A stretch of DNA of 64,000 nt from Salinibacterium sp. NK8237 (GTDB taxonomy: Bacteria > Actinomycetota > Actinomycetes > Actinomycetales > Microbacteriaceae): positions 66,326 to 130,325 of the forward strand of contig NZ_JADYWE010000002.1 in NCBI RefSeq assembly GCF_015864955.1. Direction: 5' to 3'. The notes under the pieces are model-generated. The model made no database searches. It was not told where the DNA came from and was given only the letters and a program-made list of their open reading frames with translations. Below are positions 1 through 7,541 of this stretch, piece after piece. Position 1 is the stretch's first letter; each line of letters opens with the position of its first letter. A program made the position numbers and the translations under genes.

Positions 1-258
1 CTAGAGAGCCTGATTGTGCGTTCGGATGCCGGGAATGTTGAGAACAACTGGGACGTCGTTCTTATCTCGGAGCACACCTCGCCTGAAGCGCTTGTGGCTT
101 ATGGAACCCACCCGCTCCACGATGGGCCTGCTGCCATCGTCGGCGCTCATACCCGCGATCGGGTGTGCGTCGACTTCGAGTTTTAGAAATCTGCCGCCGT
201 GAGGCTGTGGGGCACTAGCCACGCCGAGGCGTGGTTCCGAAAAGTGAATCGCAGCCAT
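1..258 (-). CDS. Hypothetical protein, C-terminus cut by window edge
   Basis: An 85-codon open frame begins with ATG at 258 and runs off the left edge, so the C-terminus is missing. I do not recognise the family. The visible part has no obvious membrane segment or signal peptide; it is mixed polar and hydrophobic with a basic patch (residues HKRFRRG). It lies in the same direction as the small gene at 353-643 and is separated from it by a hairpin at 312-338, so it probably has its own promoter. It could be a spurious frame; the stretch is short and nothing in it is diagnostic. Confidence 0.35.
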   Translation of the reverse strand: MAAIHFSEPRLGVASAPQPHGGRFLKLEVDAHPIAGMSADDGSRPIVERVGSISHKRFRRGVLRDKNDVPVVLNIPGIRTHNQAL

Positions 259-311
259 TCTTTTGGCGCATCGGGGCCAGCATCGAAGACCGTACGTAAG
301 ACAGTGTGTAG

Positions 312-338
312 GTGCTCGCGGGGGATCCTCGCGAGCAC
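312..338 (-). terminator. GC-rich hairpin after the 353-643 gene
   Basis: A 9-bp perfect stem (312-320 with 330-338, GTGCTCGCG/CGCGAGCAC) closes a 9-nt loop 15 bases past the leftward stop codon at 353. No clear U tract follows on the minus strand, so it may be an actinobacterial tail-less terminator or a 3'-end stabilising hairpin. Confidence 0.5.
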
Positions 339-352
339 GACGCTCTGGCTCG

Positions 353-643
353 TTACTTGCTGACTTCGATCGGGCCAGTCATGTGGTTCTTGATCGAGTC
401 ACGTTCGGCTGCCAGTGACGCCAGCGTTCCGCTGTCGAGTCCTGGTTGCAGCATGTCGTCGAAGGGGTTGCCCATCCCACTCTTAGCGTGCACTACTTCG
501 GCGTAAGCCGTTGCTGCTGCCGCTACTTTGGCGCTCGCACGCTGGGCCTTCTTCAGTGACACAGCGCTGCTGCCCACGACCTCAGCATGCTTGTTGAGTG
601 CTTTCTTCAAATCTTTGAGTGCCGAATCAATTTTCTTTGACAT
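353..643 (-). CDS. Small helical hypothetical protein, 96 aa
   Basis: Function unknown. The product is 96 residues, Lys- and Ala-rich and almost certainly helical: residues 1-50 are heptad-like (IDSALKDLKKALNKHAEVV, then alternating A/V/K), followed by a short glycine/proline break (SGMGNPFDDMLQPG) and a final polar helix. No signal peptide or membrane segment is visible. ATG at 643 is preceded by an AGGAT-like Shine-Dalgarno (the plus strand reads catggggtcatcctg). A hairpin follows the stop. The size and helix-turn-helix look recall WXG100-like or coiled-coil adaptor proteins, but the WXG motif is absent, so that is only a comparison. Confidence 0.6.
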   Translation of the reverse strand: MSKKIDSALKDLKKALNKHAEVVGSSAVSLKKAQRASAKVAAAATAYAEVVHAKSGMGNPFDDMLQPGLDSGTLASLAAERDSIKNHMTGPIEVSK

Positions 644-728
644 GGGGTCATCCTGTCTTAATTGGCTATGCGCTGGCTATGGGTTCGGTGTGTCGAACTG
701 AGAGGCCCTCGCGAGCCCCACAGGGCGG

Positions 729-2057
729 CTACGGAGTGAGGCGGGTTGGTCCGCGGAAGAGATAGGTGGCTTCCCGCAAGTTCGGAAGGCCGAGCAACAG
801 CATCAGCACGCGACCGAGGCCCATGCCGAAGCCTCCGTGCGGCGGTACGCCGTAGCGGAAGAAGTCGAGGTAGAAGTCGAGCTCGGCCGGGTCCATGCCC
901 TTGTCGCGAATCTGCGCCTCCAACACGTCAACGCGGTGCTCGCGCTGAGCGCCAGTGGAGATCTCGACGCCGTTGAACACGAGGTCATAGCTGTTCGTGA
1001 GGCCCGCGTCATCCGCGTGACGCATGTGATAAAACGGGCGGATGCTGGCGGCGTAGTCGGTCAAGAACACGAAATCGTGGTCGTACGTTTCTTTCACGTA
1101 GGCGGCGATCTGGCGCTCGCCCTCAGGGTCCATGTCGGCGTCGGCGCGCGGCACCGTGTAGCCGCGGTCGCTGACGATCTGCTTAGCCTCGGCAAGCGGG
1201 ATGCGGGGGAAGGGGCGAGTCGGCACCGTCATTTCGATGCCGAACAGCTTCTCGATCTCTTCGCCGTGCTTGTCTTTGACAGCCTGGAAGCCGGCAACCA
1301 TGAGCTCTTCGTGCAGGTTCATGACGTCTTCGTGGCTGGAGATCCAGCTGATCTCACTGTCGACCATCGTGAACTCGGTGGCGTGACGCGAGGTGAAGCT
1401 GGGGTCGGCACGGAAGCTCGGGGCGATCTCGAAGATCTTGCCGAAGCCAGCGGACTGCGCCATCTGCTTGAAGAACTGGGGGCTCTGCGCGAGGTAGGCC
1501 TTGGTATCGAAGTAGTCGACCTCGAACAGTTCGGCCTTCGACTCGCTGGCGCTGGCCATGAGCTTGGGGGTGTGAACCTCGATGAAGTCGTTCTCGACCC
1601 AGTAGGTGCGCCAAGCGTGCTCGAGCGTGGTCTGGATGCGGAAGATCAGGTTGTTGCGCGGCACGCGAAGGTCGAGGAAGCGCCAGTCCATGCGCTTGTC
1701 GACGCTGGTGTCTTCAGCGATCGGGGTTTCAGCGATTGCCTCGCCAGCAAGCTCGATGCCGTCGAGCTTGATCTCAACGCCGCCGAGCTTCACGCGCTCG
1801 TCGTGCTTCAACTCACCGGTTGCGGTGAGGAAGGTGCCCTGAGCGAGGCCCGAGATGATCTCGGCGAGGGGATCCTCTGCCGGAGTGCCGTCGTCGTTGA
1901 ACGAGCGGGGGTGAACAAGCTGCACCGCACCCGACTCGTCGCGCAGTACGACGAACTGCACCTTCTTTTGATCTCGAACAGTGTCGACCCAACCCGAAAC
2001 GGAGGTTGCTCCATCGCTTGCGGCGGCCAGGTTCTTAGTGAGGGTGCGTGTAGTCAC
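729..2057 (-). CDS. aspS: Aspartyl-tRNA synthetase, archaeal/non-discriminating type
   Basis: Charges tRNA-Asp, and probably also tRNA-Asn, with aspartate in the cytoplasm. The N-terminal OB-fold (residues about 10-105, with VSGWVDTVRDQKKVQFVVLRD) is followed by the class II core: motif 2 (FRADPSFTSRHATEF) and motif 3 (GFGMGLGRVLMLLLGLPNLR). The length of about 442 aa, without the GAD insertion of bacterial AspRS (about 590 aa), marks the archaeal/eukaryotic-like subclass. Members of that subclass are often non-discriminating and work with GatCAB; that specificity is inferred. I take GTG at 2057 as the start because the OB-fold begins just after it. The frame stays open to 2183, but that would overlap the divergent gene at 2125 and adds no family-like sequence. 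Confidence 0.93.
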   Translation of the reverse strand: MTTRTLTKNLAAASDGATSVSGWVDTVRDQKKVQFVVLRDESGAVQLVHPRSFNDDGTPAEDPLAEIISGLAQGTFLTATGELKHDERVKLGGVEIKLDGIELAGEAIAETPIAEDTSVDKRMDWRFLDLRVPRNNLIFRIQTTLEHAWRTYWVENDFIEVHTPKLMASASESKAELFEVDYFDTKAYLAQSPQFFKQMAQSAGFGKIFEIAPSFRADPSFTSRHATEFTMVDSEISWISSHEDVMNLHEELMVAGFQAVKDKHGEEIEKLFGIEMTVPTRPFPRIPLAEAKQIVSDRGYTVPRADADMDPEGERQIAAYVKETYDHDFVFLTDYAASIRPFYHMRHADDAGLTNSYDLVFNGVEISTGAQREHRVDVLEAQIRDKGMDPAELDFYLDFFRYGVPPHGGFGMGLGRVLMLLLGLPNLREATYLFRGPTRLTP

Positions 2058-2124
2058 AGCGCCGAGTTTACAAGGGATCACGCAAGAGAAAGTGCGGCAG
2101 GGCAGCAGACGTAGACTGAATACC

Positions 2125-2760
2125 GTGCCAGCAGACCTCATCCATCTCGTTCGCCATGGTGAAGTGCACAATCCCGACCGCATTCTCTATGGCCGTCTCC
2201 CCGGGTATCACCTCAGTGAACTCGGTCACAAAATGGCGGATGTCGCCGCCGCAAGCTTCGCGGAGCGGCCCCTTACGGCGCTCTACGCGAGCCCTCTGCA
2301 GCGCGCTCAAGAGTCAGCGCAGCCCTGGTCGGAACGCTACGGGCTGCCCATCACGACCGAAGAGCGCATCATCGAACCATCCAATTGGTTCGAGGGCGGT
2401 CGCCTGCGGTTTCCGCAGGTTCTCGGCCAGCCGCGCGCGTGGCCGCACCTGATCAATCCGTTCAAGCCCAGTTGGGGCGAGGCCTACGTGAGTATCGAAG
2501 CCCGGATGCTCGCTGCCATTGACGAGGCGTGGTCCGCGGCCGATGGCGGCGAAATTGTCATGGTCAGTCATCAACTGCCGATCGTTGTTGTAGCTCGCTC
2601 CGTGAAGAAAATGCGGCTCGCCCATGACCCTCGCCACCGCCGCTGCACCCTGTCGAGCATCACGACTCTCGCCCGCGAGGGAGACCATTTCGTGGAGGTT
2701 GACTATCAGGAACCTGCGGGAGACTTGCTGGCAGCATCCATCGATTTAGGAGCCGTGTGA
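2125..2760 (+). CDS. Histidine phosphatase family protein (phosphoglycerate mutase-like)
   Basis: Phosphohydrolase or mutase of the histidine phosphatase superfamily; the substrate cannot be read from the sequence. The catalytic RHG box (HLVRHGEVHNP, residues about 6-16), the YASPLQRAQESA motif with the second conserved arginine, and the late MVSHQLPI histidine are all present. Start GTG 2125 places the RHG motif at the expected N-terminus; the same frame is open upstream to 1981 but would run into the divergent aspS promoter. The stop overlaps the next gene's GTG (GTGA). A phosphatase of this family also heads the cytochrome c biogenesis operon of Mycobacterium tuberculosis (Rv0525), so the linkage is conserved although its biochemical reason is not known to me. 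Confidence 0.88.
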   Translation: MPADLIHLVRHGEVHNPDRILYGRLPGYHLSELGHKMADVAAASFAERPLTALYASPLQRAQESAQPWSERYGLPITTEERIIEPSNWFEGGRLRFPQVLGQPRAWPHLINPFKPSWGEAYVSIEARMLAAIDEAWSAADGGEIVMVSHQLPIVVVARSVKKMRLAHDPRHRRCTLSSITTLAREGDHFVEVDYQEPAGDLLAASIDLGAV

Positions 2761-3347
2761 ATCGCCGTCTCATCGCCGCTGTTGTGGCGAGCCTCGCCCT
2801 GTTTACTGTGTCGTGCTCCGGCACCACCGAAAGTCTCGCGCAGCAGTACGAGAACGGATCAGAAGAGGGCTATATTTCCGGCGACGGGTCTACGGTCGAG
2901 ATTCCGGCTGACAGCCGCGATGACGCCGTCAGCTACGAAGCAACCCTCGACACCGGCGAAACCGTGTCGAGCGACGACTTTGCCGGCTCCGTTTACGTCG
3001 TGAACTTTTGGTACTCAAGCTGCCCACCGTGCCGTCTCGAAGCGCCCGATCTTGCCGATTTGAGCGAGGAGTACACCGAGGTTCCGTTCTTGGGCGTCAA
3101 CGTCTCTGACACCGCGGAGACGTCGCTCACGTTTGCTGCCGAGTTCGGGATTCCCTACGCCTCCGTCGTGGATGCCACGACCGCGGGCGTGCAGCTGGCG
3201 TTCGCCGGTTCCGTGCCTCCCAACGCGGTGCCCACGACTCTCGTGGTCGACCGCGAAGGGCGCGTTGCTGCACGCATCAGCGGTCTGGTGCGCGACCCCA
3301 GCATCCTCGCAGCGATGATGGACTCCGTCATCGCTGAGGAACAGTAG
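2757..3347 (+). CDS. TlpA/ResA-like thiol-disulfide lipoprotein for cytochrome c biogenesis
   Basis: Extracytoplasmic thioredoxin-fold protein, likely keeping apocytochrome c haem-binding cysteines reduced with electrons passed by CcdA. The N-terminus is a lipoprotein signal (basic NRR, hydrophobic stretch, lipobox ending FTVSC at Cys20), so it should be anchored on the outer face of the membrane. The redox motif SSCPPCRLEAPDL lies at about residue 84, and the cis-proline region (VPPNAVPTTLVVDREGRV) is intact. Length 196 aa is normal for the family. It overlaps the upstream phosphatase by 4 nt and the downstream ccdA by 1 nt, which indicates translational coupling. It corresponds positionally to M. 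tuberculosis Rv0526. Confidence 0.9.
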   Translation: MNRRLIAAVVASLALFTVSCSGTTESLAQQYENGSEEGYISGDGSTVEIPADSRDDAVSYEATLDTGETVSSDDFAGSVYVVNFWYSSCPPCRLEAPDLADLSEEYTEVPFLGVNVSDTAETSLTFAAEFGIPYASVVDATTAGVQLAFAGSVPPNAVPTTLVVDREGRVAARISGLVRDPSILAAMMDSVIAEEQ

Positions 3348-4090
3348 TGTCGAGTCCGGTCGGGGAGCTTATTCTCGGCGGCAACCTCCTTCTCGCGATT
3401 CCGATTGCGCTCCTTGCGGGCCTCGTCTCGTTTGCCTCGCCCTGTGTGCTGCCTCTCGTGCCTGGCTACCTTGGCTATATCGGCGGTTTCACGAGCGCTG
3501 AGGAGAAGGGCAGCACGAAGCGCCTTGTGCTGGGCGTGAGTCTGTTTATCTTGGGCTTCACCGTGGTCTTCGTGGCCTTCACGGTGCTCTTCGGCACCGC
3601 AGGGCTGCTGCTGCGTCCGTGGCTCGATCTGATCACCCGCATTGCTGGGGCGCTCGTGATTGTGATGGGTGTCGTCTTCATTGGGCAAGTCACCTTCGCC
3701 CAGCGCACGATCAAACCGAAGTTCAAGGTCGCAACCGGCCTCGCTGGCGCACCGCTGCTGGGCGTCGTCTTCGCCCTCGGCTGGACCCCGTGCGTTGGCC
3801 CAACCCTCATCGCTGTTGGCAGCATGGTGCTGGATGGCGGAGACCCCGGCCGTGCCGCTATCGTCGGCATCGCCTACAGTCTCGGTCTCGGCATCCCGTT
3901 CCTGCTGGTGGCTCTCGGATTGAACTGGGCAACCGGTTCGGTGGCGTGGATGCGCCGCCACATCCGTCTTATCAACCTGATCGGCGGAGCACTGCTGGTG
4001 CTGATCGGTCTACTCATGGTCACCGGTGTGTGGCGTGCAATCGTGACAAGTTTGGGGGCGGTGATCGGTGGTTTCGACACACTCCTCTGA
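3347..4090 (+). CDS. ccdA: Cytochrome c biogenesis protein CcdA
   Basis: Polytopic membrane protein that carries electrons from cytoplasmic thioredoxin to extracytoplasmic thioredoxin-like proteins. Six hydrophobic segments are visible. The two redox cysteines sit in the diagnostic contexts FASPCVLPLVPGYLGYIGG (first helix) and LGWTPCVGPTL (fourth helix). Length 247 aa matches the short CcdA form. The GTG start at 3347 overlaps the preceding TAG stop by one base, and the end overlaps resB by 23 bp, so the three proteins are made as a unit with resB and ccsB (System II, as in Gram-positive bacteria). Confidence 0.95.
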   Translation: MSSPVGELILGGNLLLAIPIALLAGLVSFASPCVLPLVPGYLGYIGGFTSAEEKGSTKRLVLGVSLFILGFTVVFVAFTVLFGTAGLLLRPWLDLITRIAGALVIVMGVVFIGQVTFAQRTIKPKFKVATGLAGAPLLGVVFALGWTPCVGPTLIAVGSMVLDGGDPGRAAIVGIAYSLGLGIPFLLVALGLNWATGSVAWMRRHIRLINLIGGALLVLIGLLMVTGVWRAIVTSLGAVIGGFDTLL

Positions 4091-5735
4091 TTCAGAAGCT
4101 GGCGACTCGGTAACTGGCGACTCGGTAACCGGCGGGGATGCCACGCGTCCCAGCGACCACATGGACGCGCCTGCGCCTGCGCCGGAAAGCAAGATCACGC
4201 AGCCGACGCTCGGCTTTGTCGGCTACGCACGCTTCTTCTGGCGCCAACTCACGAGCATGCGCACCGCGCTGTTCCTGCTTCTTCTTCTTGCGGTCGCGGC
4301 CATTCCGGGCTCGCTCGTGCCGCAAATCACGTCTGACCCCAACGGTGTCATCGCCTATCGCGCCAACTACCCAGACACTGCAGCGGTGCTCGACTTCTTC
4401 CAAGTGTTCAACACCTACTCCTCGGTGTGGTTCTCGTCGATCTATCTCCTGCTCTTCATTTCGCTCATCGGTTGTGTGCTTCCACGCACGAAACATCATT
4501 TCGATGCGCTTCGTGCACGCCCGCCCAAGACTCCAGCGCGACTCTCGCGGTTGCAGGGTTTCACGACCCGAACCACCGAGGCAGATGTCGAGACAACAAT
4601 CGATTCGGCCCGTGGCCTGCTGCGCTCGCAGCGGTACCGCACCGAGCTGTATGGAAATTCGGTCAGCGCCGAGCGCGGCTACATGCGCGAAACGGGAAAC
4701 CTCGTCTTTCACGCCGCACTCGTGGGTGTTCTGGTTACCGTCGGCCTCGGCGGTGGCTTTGGCTACACCGGCCAGCGCGTTGTCGTTGAGGGCTACGCGT
4801 TCAGCAACTCTCTCGCCAGCTACGACTCGTTCAATCCGGGGCGCTTCTTCACAGATGATGCGCTTGAGGCCTACACGATCGCGCTCGACTCCTTCGACGC
4901 GGTCTACGAACAGTCCAACCGTGACGCCATCGGTCAAGCAATTGACTACACCGCCAACGTCACTACGACCATGCGTGGCGAAGAATCCCAGTCGTCGCAG
5001 GTGAAGGTGAACGAGCCGCTCGCCTTGGGTGGCACCAACGTGTACCTTCTCGGAAACGGGTATGCCCCCGTGCTCACCGTGCGCGACGCCGACGAGAACG
5101 TGGTGTGGTCACAGCCGACCGCGTGCTTGCCTTTTGACGCCAACTTGGGCAGCACGTGCATCATCAAAATTCCGGATGGGCTCGATCAGCAGATCGGCAT
5201 GCTCGGTTTCCTCTACCCCACCGCTGGAGCGCTCAGTTCCGGTGCTCTCGCTTCGGTGTATCCCGACCTCATTTCCCCGGTGTTGACCTTGGAGGTGTAC
5301 GAGGGAGATCTCGGCCTCGACAACGGCTTGGGCACAAATGCTTATGCGCTCAACACTGATTCGCTTCAGCAGATCGCTGGCCGCACGTCAGACGCTGACA
5401 CCTTGGAGCTGACTCCGGGCGACAAGCTCGAGCTGCCGAACGGTCTCGGCAGTGTCGAACTCACGAGCATCCCGCGCTTTGTGTCGTTCGATGTGCACCA
5501 CGACCCCTCGCAGCTTCCCGTGCTCATATTCGCCATCTTGGTGGTCGGAGGCCTCGTGACGAGCTTGTTCATTCCGCGTCGTCGCATGTGGGTAGCAGCG
5601 AAAACGGATGCATCGGGCACGACGACGATCGAGTACGCGGCGCTAGCGCGCGGAGATGACCCCACGCTCGAAGCCGCAGTCTCGGAGTTTGCCGAAAAAC
5701 ATTCCCAGCAACTGAGAGTTAGAGTGGATTCGTGA
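4068..5735 (+). CDS. resB: Cytochrome c biogenesis protein ResB
   Basis: Component of the System II cytochrome c synthase, which with CcsB exports haem and attaches it to apocytochrome c outside the membrane. About 60 hydrophilic N-terminal residues precede the first membrane segments (MRTALFLLLLLAVAAIPGSLVPQ, then WFSSIYLLLFISLIGCVLPR). A third segment lies at about residue 215, a large extracytoplasmic domain follows, and a last helix (LPVLIFAILVVGGLVTSLFIPRR) lies near residue 490. That is the usual ResB layout. Start GTG 4068 lies inside ccdA. The N-terminus carries a perfect 15-bp duplication (GDSVT twice), so its length may vary between strains. Confidence 0.92.
   Translation: MVSTHSSDSEAGDSVTGDSVTGGDATRPSDHMDAPAPAPESKITQPTLGFVGYARFFWRQLTSMRTALFLLLLLAVAAIPGSLVPQITSDPNGVIAYRANYPDTAAVLDFFQVFNTYSSVWFSSIYLLLFISLIGCVLPRTKHHFDALRARPPKTPARLSRLQGFTTRTTEADVETTIDSARGLLRSQRYRTELYGNSVSAERGYMRETGNLVFHAALVGVLVTVGLGGGFGYTGQRVVVEGYAFSNSLASYDSFNPGRFFTDDALEAYTIALDSFDAVYEQSNRDAIGQAIDYTANVTTTMRGEESQSSQVKVNEPLALGGTNVYLLGNGYAPVLTVRDADENVVWSQPTACLPFDANLGSTCIIKIPDGLDQQIGMLGFLYPTAGALSSGALASVYPDLISPVLTLEVYEGDLGLDNGLGTNAYALNTDSLQQIAGRTSDADTLELTPGDKLELPNGLGSVELTSIPRFVSFDVHHDPSQLPVLIFAILVVGGLVTSLFIPRRRMWVAAKTDASGTTTIEYAALARGDDPTLEAAVSEFAEKHSQQLRVRVDS
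4099..4128 (+). repeat. 15-bp perfect tandem duplication, two copies
   Basis: CTGGCGACTCGGTAA occurs at 4099-4113 and again at 4114-4128, followed by a partial third copy. It starts 9 nt after the ccdA stop and lies in the resB N-terminal coding region, adding a GDSVT repeat in frame. Confidence 0.9.
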
Positions 5736-6736
5736 CTGAGACCTTCGTGTCGTATTCGCTGATTGCGGTCTATTCAGCGATGGCAATCTATACCTTTGCG
5801 TTCGTAATGTTCGCCGTCGATTTGGCACGCCGTTCGGCGGAGTCGAGCGATGCTTCTGCAGCGAGTGCAACCGGCTTGGCTACGGCATCCGCTCAGCGCG
5901 CCACCGTGATGCAAGCGGCAGCCGGCTCAGGTGGCACAGCCACGCTGACGGCCAGCACCGCAGTGAACGGTGATGCCGCTCCGGCACGGGCACCTCAGTC
6001 GCTACGACTGGCCATGGCCCTCACCGTTATCGCGTGGGTGCTGCACGTGAGCGCTGTGGTGTTCCGTGGCGTTGCCGCGGGCCGCGTGCCCTGGGCCAAC
6101 ATGTTCGAGTTCACCCTCACCGCCACGGCGCTCATCGTCGGCGTCTTCCTGATCGTGCAGTTCTGGCAAGACCTGCGCTTCCTCGGTTCGTTCATCACTG
6201 GCTTCGCGCTTATCGCCCTCGGCATCGGCACCTCAAGCTTCTATGTGGATGTCGTGCCCCTTCCTCCAGCGCTGCAGTCGGCATGGTTGGTCATCCACGT
6301 CTTCGTCGCGAGCCTCAGCACCGGGTTCTTTGCCCTCGCCGCCGGGCTCTCGGTTGTGCAGCTCATGCAGTCGCGCCGCGAAGCCGGCAAAGCACTCAAG
6401 TTGCGCTTTCTTGACACTCTGCCTCCAGCAGACCGTCTCGAGACTCTCGCTTACCGTCTGACGGTCGTTGGTTTCGTGATGTGGACCTTCACCCTTATTG
6501 CCGGTGCTGTCTGGGCCGAGCGTGCCTGGGGTCGTTACTGGGGCTGGGACACCAAGGAAGTCTGGACCTTCATCATCTGGACCATCTATGCCGGTTACAT
6601 TCACGCTCGCGCAACTCGCGGCTGGCGCGGCTCTCGTTCAGCGTGGCTCGCCATCGTTGGCTTTGCCGCCATCATCTTTAACTTCACCATCGTGAACCTC
6701 TTCTTCAAGGGGCTTCACTCTTACTCCGGCCTGTAA
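5732..6736 (+). CDS. ccsB: Cytochrome c synthase subunit CcsB/ResC (CcsA family)
   Basis: Haem-handling partner of ResB in System II cytochrome c maturation. It has eight or so membrane segments and the tryptophan-rich haem motif WGRYWGWDTKEVWTFIIW, diagnostic for the CcsA/CcmC/CcmF family. Conserved histidines are visible at HVSAVVFRG, VIHVFVASLS and near the C-terminus (IHARATRGWRG). An alanine/threonine-rich cytoplasmic linker of about 60 residues after the first helix is the main departure from shorter homologues. Start GTG 5732 overlaps the resB stop (GTGA). It is the last gene of the operon; a strong hairpin follows at 6787. Confidence 0.94.
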   Translation: MTETFVSYSLIAVYSAMAIYTFAFVMFAVDLARRSAESSDASAASATGLATASAQRATVMQAAAGSGGTATLTASTAVNGDAAPARAPQSLRLAMALTVIAWVLHVSAVVFRGVAAGRVPWANMFEFTLTATALIVGVFLIVQFWQDLRFLGSFITGFALIALGIGTSSFYVDVVPLPPALQSAWLVIHVFVASLSTGFFALAAGLSVVQLMQSRREAGKALKLRFLDTLPPADRLETLAYRLTVVGFVMWTFTLIAGAVWAERAWGRYWGWDTKEVWTFIIWTIYAGYIHARATRGWRGSRSAWLAIVGFAAIIFNFTIVNLFFKGLHSYSGL

Positions 6737-6738
6737 AA

Positions 6739-6762
6739 GCTGGCTCGCTGGCTGGCTGGCTC
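6739..6762 (+). repeat. 8-bp tandem repeat, three copies, just after ccsB
   Basis: GCTGGCTC / GCTGGCTG / GCTGGCTC lie head to tail two nucleotides after the ccsB stop codon. They are non-coding and sit between the stop and the terminator hairpin. Confidence 0.85.
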
Positions 6763-6786
6763 GCGACGAACGCCGGCGAGGAAGAA

Positions 6787-6823
6787 AAACGCTGGGGCCG
6801 CACCGAGCTGAACCCCAGCGTTT
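6787..6823. terminator. Bidirectional terminator between ccsB and the 6862 lipoprotein gene
   Basis: A perfect 11-bp stem (AAACGCTGGGG at 6787-6797 with CCCCAGCGTTT at 6813-6823) closes a 15-nt loop. It has A and T runs on both flanks and lies between two convergent genes, so it can serve both strands. Confidence 0.85.
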
Positions 6824-6832
6824 GATTGGGGA

Positions 6833-6848
6833 GAGCCCCTTCGGGCTC
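6833..6848. terminator. Second small hairpin in the same convergent gap
   Basis: GAGCCC-CTTC-GGGCTC, a 6-bp stem with a tetraloop, lies immediately past the leftward stop at 6862. It probably backs up the terminator at 6787-6823. Confidence 0.55.
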
Positions 6849-6861
6849 AAGGTGTTAGTGC

Positions 6862-7476
6862 CTAGCTGGCGGGCGTGAGTTGCATCGCCACAGTGGGGTT
6901 TCCCTCTCCCGTAGAGAAGTGGATGACGGGGCCATCATCCGCGCACTCATACGGTGCCGAGTTGATCGGGGCATCGGCCAAGAAGCTGTTTGTGAGGTCG
7001 GCGCCATCCATGGTGATCCCCGAGACCGTCACGCTGACGGCGATGTCGCTCACCTCTTGTGACGTCGTAATCACGGTGTCAGTGGCGGTGTACTCACCGC
7101 TGATACCGCCGGTGATAGCTCCAGTGCCCTCAGTGCCGGCAACCTGCAAGAGGATCTCGAAGTCGGGAGTGTAGGTGTAGGTCGCGTCGGTGAAAGCGAG
7201 CCCGGTTCCACCCTCGACTGAGATGTCGAGTCCGTCGTTAGAGCCACTGACAGCGGAGTAGAAGCCCTGCATCTGATCCTCGGCGATATACCAATCACCG
7301 ATCAGGCACTCGGGGCCGGTGGCGGCCTCTTCTTCGACTTCCACGGGGGCTGCGGCATCCGTCTCCACAGCAGGAGCACTCGGTTCGTCGGCGGGCGGGG
7401 TGCAGCCGGTAAGCGCGGCGAGGCTGAGCAGGCTCACGGCGGCGACGGCACCGAGACGGCGCGACTCAATACTCAT
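6862..7476 (-). CDS. Secreted lipoprotein of unknown function, 204 aa
   Basis: Surface lipoprotein. Residues 1-24 form a lipoprotein signal ending in the lipobox LAALTGC; an acidic, proline/alanine-rich linker follows (EPSAPAVETDAAAPVEVEEEA), then a beta-rich domain starting at GPECLIGDWYIAEDQM. That GxW-type opening with repeated TYTYTPDFEILLQV-like strands resembles lipocalin-like 'stability' domains of actinobacterial lipoproteins, but I cannot name a family. ATG 7476 is chosen because it has a strong Shine-Dalgarno (CGAGGAGTAACA directly upstream) and gives the signal peptide the right start; the frame is open to 7524. It is monocistronic and convergent with ccsB. Confidence 0.8.
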   Translation of the reverse strand: MSIESRRLGAVAAVSLLSLAALTGCTPPADEPSAPAVETDAAAPVEVEEEAATGPECLIGDWYIAEDQMQGFYSAVSGSNDGLDISVEGGTGLAFTDATYTYTPDFEILLQVAGTEGTGAITGGISGEYTATDTVITTSQEVSDIAVSVTVSGITMDGADLTNSFLADAPINSAPYECADDGPVIHFSTGEGNPTVAMQLTPAS

Positions 7477-7541
7477 TGTTACTCCTCGAAAGTGCTGGCC
7501 AACGGCAACGACCAGTTGTTCCACCTTAGTGAGCGGACGCG

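Noticed and set aside
837..2114. 425-codon rightward open frame opposite aspS
   Set aside because: It is antisense to a clear class II synthetase; long antisense frames are common in high-GC genes and its translation has no recognisable domain.
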